Shown here: piece by piece, positions 1-7,097 of the stretch | Layout: each line of letters begins with the position of its first letter | How positions within the stretch are numbered: position 1 is the first letter of the stretch | Assembly (NCBI GenBank): GCA_001603415.1 | Contig: LUYY01000123.1 | Span: 1 to 11,761 of the forward strand | Source of the DNA: Bacteroidales bacterium Bact_07 | Lineage (GTDB): Bacteria > Bacteroidota > Bacteroidia > Bacteroidales > Tenuifilaceae | Length of the DNA stretch: 11,761 bases | Reading direction: 5' to 3' | Notes under the pieces: model-generated | Databases searched by the model: none | Seen by the model: only the letters and a program-made list of their open reading frames with translations | What the model was told of the DNA's origin: nothing | Program-made: the position numbers and the translations under genes

Positions 1-488
1 ATGTTTGGGATGAGTATAAAACTGAATACTCCGGCAATGGCAATCATCTCAAAAAGATGACCAATATGCATTACCTCGGTTTGGGAATATCCCGTAAAGT
101 ATGAAAGTCCAATGACCGCTCCCAGAACGGCCACCATGGCCAGGAGGTATGCCCAAAGGTTTTTGTAAAGTAAACCCGACAAACCTGTCCAGTCGTACTG
201 AGCGGTTAACCATCGCCTAAGCGACATCATCAACTCTCCCGGGTTGGCTTGTCTGGGGCAATCGGTGCTGCACTCACCACAGTAGTAACAAAGCCATGGC
301 TTTAACGACGATTTAAGTTCATCCTCCAGTCCAAGCGTACTGTATCGAATTAGTTCGCGAGGAAAAGTTTCATCGTTAGTTGAGAGTGAGCATATGGCTG
401 TGCAGTTTCCGCAGTTAAAGCAAAGATTAAAATCTTTTGCTCCGAATTTTGTTATTTCGTTCGCAAAGTTTGGATTTATAGTGGGCAT
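1..488 (-). CDS. QmoC-like membrane iron-sulfur subunit (HdrC + HdrE fusion), partial
   Basis: Start of a gene that runs off the left edge; 162 residues are visible. Two [4Fe-4S] motifs lie near the N-terminus: C23-x2-C26-x2-C29-x3-C33 and C67-x2-C70-x2-C73-x3-C77, the HdrC/HdrD-type ferredoxin pattern. A hydrophobic segment at about residues 112-132 and a second beginning near 146 mark the start of a membrane domain, as in QmoC, where HdrC-like and HdrE-like (haem b) parts are fused. The likely role is electron exchange between the cytoplasmic HdrA-like flavoproteins and the membrane quinone pool. The ATG at 486-488 lies 2 bases past the stop codon of the upstream HdrA-like gene, so the two are surely co-transcribed. 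The haem-ligand histidines would lie mostly outside the window, so the QmoC assignment rests on the order of the domains and on the neighbours. Confidence 0.85.
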   Translation of the reverse strand, partial: MPTINPNFANEITKFGAKDFNLCFNCGNCTAICSLSTNDETFPRELIRYSTLGLEDELKSSLKPWLCYYCGECSTDCPRQANPGELMMSLRRWLTAQYDWTGLSGLLYKNLWAYLLAMVAVLGAVIGLSYFTGYSQTEVMHIGHLFEMIAIAGVFSFILIPN

Positions 489-490
489 AA

Positions 491-2464
491 CTATTGTTTT
501 TTCGGTTTATACATATTGTATGATTCATCATCGTTTAAGCCGGCGGGTTCCACTATGCCATACCTGTTCATGGTCATAAGGTGATAGGTAATCAATTCTT
601 TAGCCAGCGCCGATTTGTCGGATATTTGGGGTATAGTCAAAGGTTCACCATTAAAGCAGGAGAGTATTTTGTTCCATTCCTCAGGGTATTCCTTCATTCC
701 AACGTGGGTGGGTTCGGTTTCCTCTTCGTGTTGGGTTTCGCTTTGCTTGATTTCAGCTTCGGCAGCAAAGCCTGCAATCATTGATTCGATGCCTTGGTTT
801 GAATACTCAGCAATTTCGATAGCATCGCTAGGACAAACTGGGGCGCAAATGCCACACCCTTTACAGGTGGCAATATTTACTTGGGCTACCATTTTACCAT
901 TCATTTCAAGGGGTTTAATGGCATCGTATTCGCAAACCTCGGCACACTTTCCACACCACAAGCAGGCTTCAGCATTCACTCTTGCCACAATGGGTTCAAG
1001 TGCAATTTTCCCTTTTTGAAGCAAAGCGTTAATTTTAGCAACACCCGCAAGTGCCGATTGCACTGATTCGCTTATGTTCTTAGGCCCTTGGCAAGCCCCG
1101 CCGATGTAAACACCATTTATTACAGTCTCAACAGGTCGGAGTTTAGGGTGAATCTCGTTGAAAAACTTATCATTCCCAATAGGGATTTTCAGCTTTTCCG
1201 AAATTTGGTTGCTATCGGAACGGGCAACCATGCCTGTTACCAGAACCACTAAATCGGCTTTTAGGGCTATTTCCTTCTTTGAAGTAAGGTAATCCTTTAC
1301 CTTTACAACCGGGTAGCCATTTTCCACCTCAATTATAGGCGGTTCTTTTTCTTCAAATTTAAGGTAAACATCACCGTTTAACGAAGATTGTCGGTAAAGT
1401 AATTCCTGTTTACCATACGTTCTAATATCGCGGTAGAAATGGAATGCTTTTACTCCGTTAAACCTTTCGTGTACTCTAACTGATGAGTGAATGGCAGCGG
1501 TGCAACAAAAGCGAGAACAATACCTGTTAGGCCCTTTGGATTGCCTATTGCCTACGCAGTAAATATATGCAATGTTTTTAACCGGCCTACCCTCAATTAT
1601 TAGTTCAGTGGTATTATTTTCAATTAGTTGATTAAATTCCTGAAGGGTGATAACCCTTTGGGTTTGACCAAAACCATATTCATTTTTAGTGGGTTGATAA
1701 AAATCGAAACCGGTTGTAACCAGAACTGCACCAACGTTTAGCTTTAAAAGATTACCGTCAACATTGACATCTATTGTAAAATTTCCGATGCTTCCCGATA
1801 CTTTTTCGAGGGTTGCTTTTGTGAAAAGATTGATCTGGCTTAAACTTTTTACTTCGTTTAAAAGCCTTTGGGTAAGGGTTTTCCCATCTTCGCCAGTCAT
1901 AAAGAGTTTGCCACTCTGTGCAACTCTTCCGCCCACCTGCTCTTCCTTTTCAATGAGGTAAACGCTATTCCCTAATCGAGCTAGTTCAATGGCAGCACGC
2001 ATGCCGGCCACACCAGCGCCAATTACAGCAACGGCTTTTTGGGCTTCAATTTCAATATTCTCAAGCGCTTCAGAGTAAGCAACCCTGTTGATTCCAGCTC
2101 TAACCAGTCCATAGGCCTTAACGGTTGCGTCAAGGGGTGTATCGGAGTGAGCCCATGAGCATTGCTCGCGAACATTTACCTGAACATAGTTGTAAGGGTT
2201 TATTCCCGCTCTCAGTGCTACATTTCGGAAAGTGTGGGTGTGAAGTTTAGGCGAACACGAGGCAACTACAATTGCATCGAGTTGTTTTTCCTGAATGTCC
2301 TGTATCATCTCCTTTTGATTGGAATCGGAGCAGGCAAACATCACATCCTTGGAGATAACAACATTATCCTCGTTTGCTATAAGCTTGCTAAGCTGTTCAA
2401 CATCTACGTAATCGGAGATGTTCCCGCCACAGTGGCATATATAAACTCCTATTCTTTGCTTCAT
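491..2464 (-). CDS. HdrA-like flavin/iron-sulfur oxidoreductase with C-terminal extension (QmoA/QmoB-like)
   Basis: 657 residues, about the length of a full HdrA. The HdrA N-terminal domain (1-135) carries C10-H-C12 and further cysteines at 45, 70 and 102. An FAD-binding GAGVAG motif is at 149-154, with the dinucleotide fold continuing through the acidic end near 172. The HdrA cluster motif is C303 then C316-x3-C320-C321. Two ferredoxin clusters follow: C501-x2-C504-x2-C507-x3-C511 and C534-x2-C537-x2-C540-x3-C544. The Cys pair that HdrA and the neighbouring 916-residue protein carry after the FAD motif is missing here (region 181-215). After a Glu-rich linker (about 570-586) there are about 70 extra residues that look like a small winged helix. 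Known HdrA proteins bind FAD and can bifurcate electrons. Here the protein probably passes electrons between the NAD(P)H-type subunit and the membrane subunit. The family call is secure, the physiological reaction unknown. Confidence 0.93.
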   Translation of the reverse strand: MKQRIGVYICHCGGNISDYVDVEQLSKLIANEDNVVISKDVMFACSDSNQKEMIQDIQEKQLDAIVVASCSPKLHTHTFRNVALRAGINPYNYVQVNVREQCSWAHSDTPLDATVKAYGLVRAGINRVAYSEALENIEIEAQKAVAVIGAGVAGMRAAIELARLGNSVYLIEKEEQVGGRVAQSGKLFMTGEDGKTLTQRLLNEVKSLSQINLFTKATLEKVSGSIGNFTIDVNVDGNLLKLNVGAVLVTTGFDFYQPTKNEYGFGQTQRVITLQEFNQLIENNTTELIIEGRPVKNIAYIYCVGNRQSKGPNRYCSRFCCTAAIHSSVRVHERFNGVKAFHFYRDIRTYGKQELLYRQSSLNGDVYLKFEEKEPPIIEVENGYPVVKVKDYLTSKKEIALKADLVVLVTGMVARSDSNQISEKLKIPIGNDKFFNEIHPKLRPVETVINGVYIGGACQGPKNISESVQSALAGVAKINALLQKGKIALEPIVARVNAEACLWCGKCAEVCEYDAIKPLEMNGKMVAQVNIATCKGCGICAPVCPSDAIEIAEYSNQGIESMIAGFAAEAEIKQSETQHEEETEPTHVGMKEYPEEWNKILSCFNGEPLTIPQISDKSALAKELITYHLMTMNRYGIVEPAGLNDDESYNMYKPKKQ

Positions 2465-2492
2465 GGTTTGCTGAAGTTTCGATGTGTATGGT

Positions 2493-5243
2493 TTAATGTG
2501 ATAATGTGTTGATATAGCTGGCTGCTTCGGCAGCAGCAGATCCTGCCGATAGAATAGAATCGGGTATATCTTTAGGCCCCGATGCTGTTCCGGCTACAAA
2601 TACGCCTGGAATGCTTGTTCGGGCTGGGTTTGCCAATTCATCTATTTGCTTAATGAATTTTTGTTCATCGAGTTCAAGAGTTGCATTGCTGAAGACCCTT
2701 GTAATGGAGTTGTTGGGCAATACACCAACCGAAAGAACCACCAAATCGTGCTTACTTTCCTTTAACTTTCCGGTAGTTACATCTTCGTAACGGAGTATTA
2801 AATCGCCGTTAGGTTGGTCTTTGGGAAAGATTTTGGCAATACGGCCCTTGATAAAATTTACACCCATCGATTTGGCTTCCTGAAAGAACTCATCGTAACC
2901 CTTACCAAATGCCCTAATATCCATATAGTATATGGTGATATCGGCCATTGGCAAAGCCCCCATGAGCAATTGGGCCTGCTTGATGGAATACATGCAGCAA
3001 ATTTGGGAACATATTGGGTTGTTGGAGCATTCACCACTACAGCTCATAACGTTTTCAAGGCTTGAGTCCCTTGAGCCAGTGCATAGAATGTATGCAATTT
3101 TATCGGGTACCTTACCATCGCCGGGGCGGAGAACATTATTGAATGGACGGGTAGGGGCAATAAGCCTATCCATTTGCATGGCATCTATTACATTGGGATA
3201 AATGCCATAACCGTATTGTGGTTTATGTTCAGGCTTAAAGAGCTTAAAACCAGTTGATACAATAACCGTTTTGGCATCAACTGTTACTAGTTCGTCCTTT
3301 TGGCTAAAATCAATGGCATCGGCTGGGCATGCCGTTTTGCATTGGTGGCATTCGCGGCAATTGCTGCAATCCAAACAGCGCTCAGCGCTTTCTTTGGCTT
3401 GTTGTTCTGTAAGGGTTAACTCAACATCAAGAAAATCCTTTACTCTTTCAGCTGGTTCCCGATAGGTATCGTTTACAGGTCGTTTTAATGGTGCGTTTCG
3501 GTTGGCAATAATCTCATTCTTGTCAGCAGCAGGGAGTTTTTCGCCAAACTCAAAGTTTTCGATATCTGCACCAGTTAAAAACTTATCGATATAAAATGCA
3601 GCCCTTTTGCCTTGTCCCGCTGCTTCAATGATGGTTGAAGCGCCACTTACGGTGTCACCTCCGGCAAATACATAAGGTATCTGGGTTTGGAGTGTTTTGT
3701 TGTTTACTTTTATTGTACCGCCTTTGGCAAGTTCCAAATCGTTTGCAAATGGTTCGGTTGATGGCTGTAAACCAATTGCTTCAATAACCATATCGGCTTC
3801 AACCAGGTAGTTTGAACCTTCAACAGGAATAGGACTTCTACGTCCGCTTGCATCGGGTTCACCAAGTTTCATTTTAACCAATTCAACCGTTACCAATTTC
3901 CCATTTTGTCCAATGAAACGGATTGGGTTGCAACGAATCTCAACCCTAACGCCTTCTTCTTCGGCTTCTTTGATTTCAGGAGCAAAACATGGCATTTCCT
4001 CTCGGCTACGACGGTAAACAACGGTAACTTGCTCTGCTCCCAGTCGAAGAGCTGTACGGGAAGCGTCAATGGCTGTGTTTCCACCTCCAACTACTATCAC
4101 CTTTTTCCCGTTGAGGTCGTATTTATCGCCAATATTAACGTTTCTTAGAAAGTCTAAACATCCTACTACTCCATGGAGTTCCTCGCCTTCGATGTGCATT
4201 TTGCTGCTTTGGTGGGTTCCAACAGCAATAAACACAGCATCAAAGCCTTGCTGTTTTAGTTCAGCAATGCTCTCAATTCTTTTATTACACTCAATTTCAA
4301 CTCCAAGCGATGTAATATTTTTGATATCCCTTTCAACAATTGCTTTTGGCAATCGATACTCGGGAAGTGTAAGCATAAGCATTCCTCCTGGTTTAGGGGC
4401 TGCTTCAAATATTTTTACCTTGTGCCCTTTCAGGGCAAGATGGTATGCTGCCGTTAAACCTGCAGGGCCTGAACCAATAATGGCTACCCTTTTGTTTGTA
4501 TTTACCTTAATTTCACGAGCCGGGGGTTCGGGGAATTTGTTGTAGTAATGCTCAGCAAAGAATCGTTTGATACGTCTGATATCCACTGCGCCTTCAAGAC
4601 TACCCCTGGTGCATTCGCCCTGGCATGGGGCGTAGCAAGCACGACCAAGACTTCCGGGTATAGGAATATCTTCGAGATGAAGGTTCATGGCATCTTCGTA
4701 CTGGCCATTTCGGACAAGCGAAACATATCCGTATGGTTTTACACCACCCGGGCAAGCGCTTATGCAAGGGGCCGATGTTCCATTACGGTCAATTGCAGCA
4801 ATGCGAGGGTTTGCCAAACTAAATGGAATGTAGGCAACCTTTCGGCCTGCTAATTGGGTATTATACTCATCGGGCCTAACCTCAGGGCAAGCAAATTCGC
4901 ATTGCTGGCAGCCTGTACAGGCCTCGGGTTTGACGTATCGTGCCCCGTGGTTAACTTTTATTGTAAAAGCCCCATTCTGTTTTTGAATTTCTTGCACTGT
5001 GCTGTTTAGCATCACCTTTATATTGCTATGCCTAGCCGTTTCGGACATTTTAGGGGTGGTGATACATGCTGCACAGTCGAGGGTGGGGAAAACCTTGCTG
5101 AGCTGTATCATTTTTCCGCCTATGGAAAGTTCTTTTTCTACCAACAGAACTTTATAATCCATATCGGCCAGACTGAGAGCTGCTTCCTGACCGGCAATTC
5201 CGCCACCAATTACTAGCGCATCGTATTTTTTTTCGGTTGTCAT
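2493..5243 (-). CDS. HdrA-like flavoprotein with inserted GltD/NfnB-type NAD(P)H oxidoreductase module
   Basis: 916 residues, far longer than HdrA. It lacks the HdrA N-terminal domain and starts directly with an FAD motif GGGIAG (13-18). C57-x2-C60 in the HdrA context LDCAAC and a ferredoxin motif C109-x2-C112-x2-C115-x3-C119 follow. From about 145 to 640 lies a complete glutamate-synthase small-subunit-like module: the cysteine-rich Fer4_20 region (C160, C164, C203, C207, C211), a second FAD motif GSGPAG (257-262), a nucleotide-binding GGGNTA (386-391), YRRSREEMP at 410-418 and AGGD (527-530). A six-cysteine ferredoxin-like stretch (C623, C626, C629, C632, C635, C639) leads back into the HdrA C-terminal half, with C721, C735, C739, C745, C749 and C750. 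The design suggests that NAD(P)H enters electrons into an HdrA-type flavin and Fe-S relay. Stop to the next start is 28 bases. The fold assignment is firm, but cofactor preference and partner are inferred. Confidence 0.92.
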   Translation of the reverse strand: MTTEKKYDALVIGGGIAGQEAALSLADMDYKVLLVEKELSIGGKMIQLSKVFPTLDCAACITTPKMSETARHSNIKVMLNSTVQEIQKQNGAFTIKVNHGARYVKPEACTGCQQCEFACPEVRPDEYNTQLAGRKVAYIPFSLANPRIAAIDRNGTSAPCISACPGGVKPYGYVSLVRNGQYEDAMNLHLEDIPIPGSLGRACYAPCQGECTRGSLEGAVDIRRIKRFFAEHYYNKFPEPPAREIKVNTNKRVAIIGSGPAGLTAAYHLALKGHKVKIFEAAPKPGGMLMLTLPEYRLPKAIVERDIKNITSLGVEIECNKRIESIAELKQQGFDAVFIAVGTHQSSKMHIEGEELHGVVGCLDFLRNVNIGDKYDLNGKKVIVVGGGNTAIDASRTALRLGAEQVTVVYRRSREEMPCFAPEIKEAEEEGVRVEIRCNPIRFIGQNGKLVTVELVKMKLGEPDASGRRSPIPVEGSNYLVEADMVIEAIGLQPSTEPFANDLELAKGGTIKVNNKTLQTQIPYVFAGGDTVSGASTIIEAAGQGKRAAFYIDKFLTGADIENFEFGEKLPAADKNEIIANRNAPLKRPVNDTYREPAERVKDFLDVELTLTEQQAKESAERCLDCSNCRECHQCKTACPADAIDFSQKDELVTVDAKTVIVSTGFKLFKPEHKPQYGYGIYPNVIDAMQMDRLIAPTRPFNNVLRPGDGKVPDKIAYILCTGSRDSSLENVMSCSGECSNNPICSQICCMYSIKQAQLLMGALPMADITIYYMDIRAFGKGYDEFFQEAKSMGVNFIKGRIAKIFPKDQPNGDLILRYEDVTTGKLKESKHDLVVLSVGVLPNNSITRVFSNATLELDEQKFIKQIDELANPARTSIPGVFVAGTASGPKDIPDSILSAGSAAAEAASYINTLSH

Positions 5244-5282
5244 TTTTGACCTAATTTGGTTAAGTATTTGGCTTAGCTTATG

Positions 5283-5711
5283 CTAAGAATTACTTGCAAT
5301 TTCATTTTTTACACTGCCCAACTCCGATAAAATCTTCGAAAATGTGCCCATGTGATTAACAAATGGTTCAGCACATACCGAGCAGATGGCAGCCATGCGT
5401 ATTCTCTTGGTATTGATATTGCGTTCCTTCATGAGCCGTTGGGCTTCAACAATTATATTGTTGGTGTATTCGGCACATTTCGGGCTGTACGAACATTCAT
5501 GCCCGTCGGCTGCTATAAACACTCCATCGAACCCCTCCTCAAAGGCTTTCATAATCCAACGCGGTTTAACTCCCGATGAACAGGGAAGGCTTATAACATA
5601 AACCTTCGGGGAGTAGTGGAGTTTTCGTAACCCCGCCTGATCAATTCCCGGGTCAGATATCTTATCGGTAGAGAATACCAGAATTTTTGGTGCGTAGCCT
5701 TCGGTTTTCAT
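5283..5711 (-). CDS. MvhD-like hydrogenase/heterodisulfide reductase iron-sulfur subunit
   Basis: 142 residues of the MvhD/FlpD family, known as the [2Fe-2S] protein that links hydrogenase or formate dehydrogenase to HdrA, and found as the C-terminal domain of QmoB. The recognisable core is LPCSSGVKP (42-50), then DGVFIAADGHECSY (62-75) with C73, then C79. C110 and C113 lie in the C-terminal part. The CNWC-type cysteine pair usually found near the N-terminus is absent: the matching stretch reads LVFSTDKISD (11-20) before the conserved Asp-x-Ala-Gly. Cluster binding may therefore differ from MvhD. The gene lies 39 bases upstream of the HdrA/GltD-like gene and just downstream of an intrinsic terminator, so it is the first gene of the redox half of the cluster. 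Its likely job is to dock electron transfer to the HdrA-like subunit. Confidence 0.85.
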   Translation of the reverse strand: MKTEGYAPKILVFSTDKISDPGIDQAGLRKLHYSPKVYVISLPCSSGVKPRWIMKAFEEGFDGVFIAADGHECSYSPKCAEYTNNIIVEAQRLMKERNINTKRIRMAAICSVCAEPFVNHMGTFSKILSELGSVKNEIASNS

Positions 5712-5730
5712 ATTTTATAATTTTAAAAAG

Positions 5731-5766
5731 ATAAAAAGCGCGAAAAGGACTTAGCCCTTTCGCGCC
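5731..5766 (-). terminator. Intrinsic terminator or attenuator inside the operon
   Basis: Read on the minus strand, an 11-base-pair stem (plus-strand arms 5738-5748 and 5755-5765, one G-U wobble in the RNA) with a 6-base loop is followed at once by TTTTTATCTTTTT. The GC-rich stem base GCGCG and the U-tract make this a strong rho-independent terminator for leftward transcription. It lies between the tusA-like gene and the MvhD-like gene, in a 62-base gap with no convincing promoter after the hairpin. Partial termination, rather than a true operon end, is the simplest reading. Confidence 0.8.
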
Positions 5767-5773
5767 ACTTGTG

Positions 5774-6025
5774 TTAAGCTTTCTTTAAAAACAAACGGAA
5801 ATAGCTGTCTTCCTCAATGATTCCCAGAAACTCGTGTTCCATTTTTTCGCACCATTTGGGTATATCATTTTTGGTACCTTCATCGGACGACAGTACTTCA
5901 AGAATCTCGCCCGATTCAATTTCGCCTACCGCTTTTTTTGCAGCAAGCAGTGGCCCGGGACACGATGTGCCACGTGCATCAACGGTTTGGGCTACATTTA
6001 ACTTTTTAAGTTCATCAGCATTCAT
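5774..6025 (-). CDS. tusA: TusA-family sulfur carrier protein
   Basis: 83 residues, the normal length of TusA/SirA/YeeD proteins. The diagnostic motif CPGPLL is at 22-27, where C22 is the persulfide-carrying cysteine of the family; a second cysteine is C59. TusA proteins accept sulfane sulfur from a desulfurase or rhodanese and pass it to DsrE-type proteins or on to tRNA thiolation, molybdenum cofactor synthesis or sulfur oxidation. With DsrE and DsrE2 immediately upstream, the oxidative or reductive sulfur-trafficking role is more likely here than a tRNA role. The gene begins 29 bases after the dsrE-like stop and its end is followed by a terminator hairpin. The gene symbol marks the family, not proven orthology with E. 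coli TusA. Confidence 0.9.
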   Translation of the reverse strand: MNADELKKLNVAQTVDARGTSCPGPLLAAKKAVGEIESGEILEVLSSDEGTKNDIPKWCEKMEHEFLGIIEEDSYFRLFLKKA

Positions 6026-6054
6026 AATTATTCAGTTTAAAATGGTTGATTTTT

Positions 6055-6426
6055 CTAATAGGTTAACACTGCTTTAGCCAATAGCGATTCGGTTATTACA
6101 GTCCCAGCAGAGATAAGGGTTGAGCCTTCAATGAGTTCATTTTCAGCAATACCTCTCTCCTTCACACACGGTGTGCAAAGCAAAAGTTTTCCACCATTTT
6201 CAAGGAAAATATTCATCAATTCCTTGAGAGGCATTAGCCCTGGTGCTTTTACATTCTCTATGCATCCACCTTTTTTGGCTATCAAAACACCTGCTGCTTG
6301 GAGAATCACGGTTACTTCTACATCCATTGTTAGAGCAGCTGTGGCCATTACAAATGGAAGAGTAACCTTTTCCTGATTATCTGGACCATTTGTAACAATA
6401 ATAACCAGCTTCTCACTCATAGTCAT
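6055..6426 (-). CDS. DsrE-family sulfurtransferase-like protein
   Basis: 123 residues with the DsrE/DsrF-like fold pattern: an N-terminal beta strand LVIIVTNGP (7-15), an alpha helix rich in Ala and Met, and a strand KLLLCTPCVKERG (80-92). The cysteines C84 and C87 sit where DsrE-type proteins carry their sulfur-binding cysteine; C55 is a third. Members of the family pick up persulfide sulfur and exchange it with TusA. Two ATG codons open the frame (residues 1 and 3); the downstream one at 6418-6420 is equally possible. The 21-base gap to the DsrE2-like gene and the 29-base gap to tusA support one transcript. The exact subfamily cannot be settled by eye. Confidence 0.85.
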   Translation of the reverse strand: MTMSEKLVIIVTNGPDNQEKVTLPFVMATAALTMDVEVTVILQAAGVLIAKKGGCIENVKAPGLMPLKELMNIFLENGGKLLLCTPCVKERGIAENELIEGSTLISAGTVITESLLAKAVLTY

Positions 6427-6447
6427 ATAGCTTTGGTTGGTTTACCC

Positions 6448-6993
6448 TTATATGAAAAATTGTATGCTACTTTCGCTTGCTTCTGCTACAAATGTTGCAG
6501 CACCGGCGTAGCTTAAGTGAGGGTAATCAATAATTTCCTCTTTCTTGAAACCCATAAGGTTCATGGACATTTCACAAACTATAATCTCAATGCCCAACTC
6601 TGCGGCTTGTTTAAACATTTCGTCAAGCGACATTACGTTTTGTTTGCGCATCAGAAACTTAATCATAGCTGGTCCCATGCCCATCATATTCATCTTAGAG
6701 AGCTTAAGCTTATTACGCCCCTTTGGTAGCATTAAGCCAAACATCTTGGAAATAAAATCCTTTCCATGGGCTTTTTTCTTTTGGTCCCTAAGGGCTGAGA
6801 GTGCCCAGAAAGAGAAAAACAGTTTAACTTTAGTATCGCTGGCAGCGGCCGCCAACGAAATAATCATTGTGGCCAAAATTTTGTCCAAGTCGCCCGATAC
6901 TATTGCTATCGACAACTGATCTTTACGATTTTTTTCAAGCTTTCCAACCCTTTTTTTTAGGTCTTCGAGCTGCTTGAGCATTTCTTCTTCCAT
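6448..6993 (-). CDS. DsrE2-like (DsrE/DsrF/DsrH-like) protein
   Basis: 181 residues of the DrsE_2 (peroxiredoxin-like COG2210) type. An N-terminal charged heptad-like stretch (1-24) looks like a short coiled coil. The core begins with LSIAIVSGDLDKI (27-39) and contains FFSFWALSAL (59-68), a hallmark of the family. A Met-rich basic middle part (98-118) follows, then IIVCEMSMNLMGF (137-149) with C140 as the likely sulfur-carrying cysteine. In sulfur-metabolising bacteria such genes sit beside tusA and rhodanese genes and take part in sulfane-sulfur transfer. This is the first gene of the leftward operon, 153 bases from the divergent Crp/Fnr gene. A start at Met5 is possible. No signal peptide or clear membrane segment is visible. 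Confidence 0.87.
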   Translation of the reverse strand: MEEEMLKQLEDLKKRVGKLEKNRKDQLSIAIVSGDLDKILATMIISLAAAASDTKVKLFFSFWALSALRDQKKKAHGKDFISKMFGLMLPKGRNKLKLSKMNMMGMGPAMIKFLMRKQNVMSLDEMFKQAAELGIEIIVCEMSMNLMGFKKEEIIDYPHLSYAGAATFVAEASESSIQFFI

Positions 6994-7018
6994 AGTGATG
7001 ACGTATTTGGTTGGTTTT

Positions 7019-7032
7019 GTTATTTAAATAAC
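7019..7032. promoter_or_regulatory. Perfect 14-bp palindrome near the predicted transcription start of the sulfur/redox operon
   Basis: GTTATTTAAATAAC is a perfect inverted repeat without spacer. It lies just downstream of the minus-strand -7 element at 7037-7044, so it would overlap the transcription start or early leader of the dsrE2-first operon. A repressor operator is a natural reading, but AT-rich palindromes also arise by chance and no protein can be assigned. Confidence 0.4.
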
Positions 7033-7036
7033 AATT

Positions 7037-7044
7037 CAAAAATA
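7037..7044 (-). promoter_or_regulatory. Candidate -7 element of the dsrE2/tusA/hdr operon
   Basis: On the minus strand these bases read TATTTTTG, matching the Bacteroidota -7 consensus TAnnTTTG. About 21 bases upstream is TTTAC, one base from the TTTG expected at -33. The start of transcription would fall near 7030, giving a leader of roughly 37 bases before the DsrE2-like gene. The CRP/FNR-type box is centred about 76 bases upstream of that start, a distance compatible with activation. Confidence 0.5.
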
Positions 7045-7097
7045 CCCTGTTACGCAATTGGTTGTGTAAAAATAGGTGTGAGATATACTGTATATAA

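Noticed and set aside
615..1019. Open frame of 134 codons on the plus strand antisense to the 657-residue HdrA-like gene.
   Set aside because: The opposite strand encodes two clear ferredoxin motifs here; the plus-strand frame is a shadow.
4069..4545. Open frame of 158 codons on the plus strand inside the HdrA/GltD-like gene.
   Set aside because: It lies wholly antisense to a strongly supported coding region, its translation is low-complexity Ser/Pro-rich and it matches no family.
2493..5243. Possibility that the 916-residue gene is two genes joined by an assembly or frameshift error.
   Set aside because: The frame is continuous, domain borders are clean, and the HdrA half resumes exactly after the insert, which fits a real fusion.
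1..6993. Reading the cluster as a standard sHdr sulfur-oxidation locus or a sulfate-reduction Qmo locus.
   Set aside because: HdrB, lipoate-binding protein, AprAB, Sat and DsrAB are all absent from the visible part, so neither label is supported.
7083..7095. ATATAC-T-GTATAT inverted repeat in the divergent promoter region.
   Set aside because: A short AT-only-type palindrome next to a far stronger box; it may only reflect AT richness, so it was not listed as an operator.
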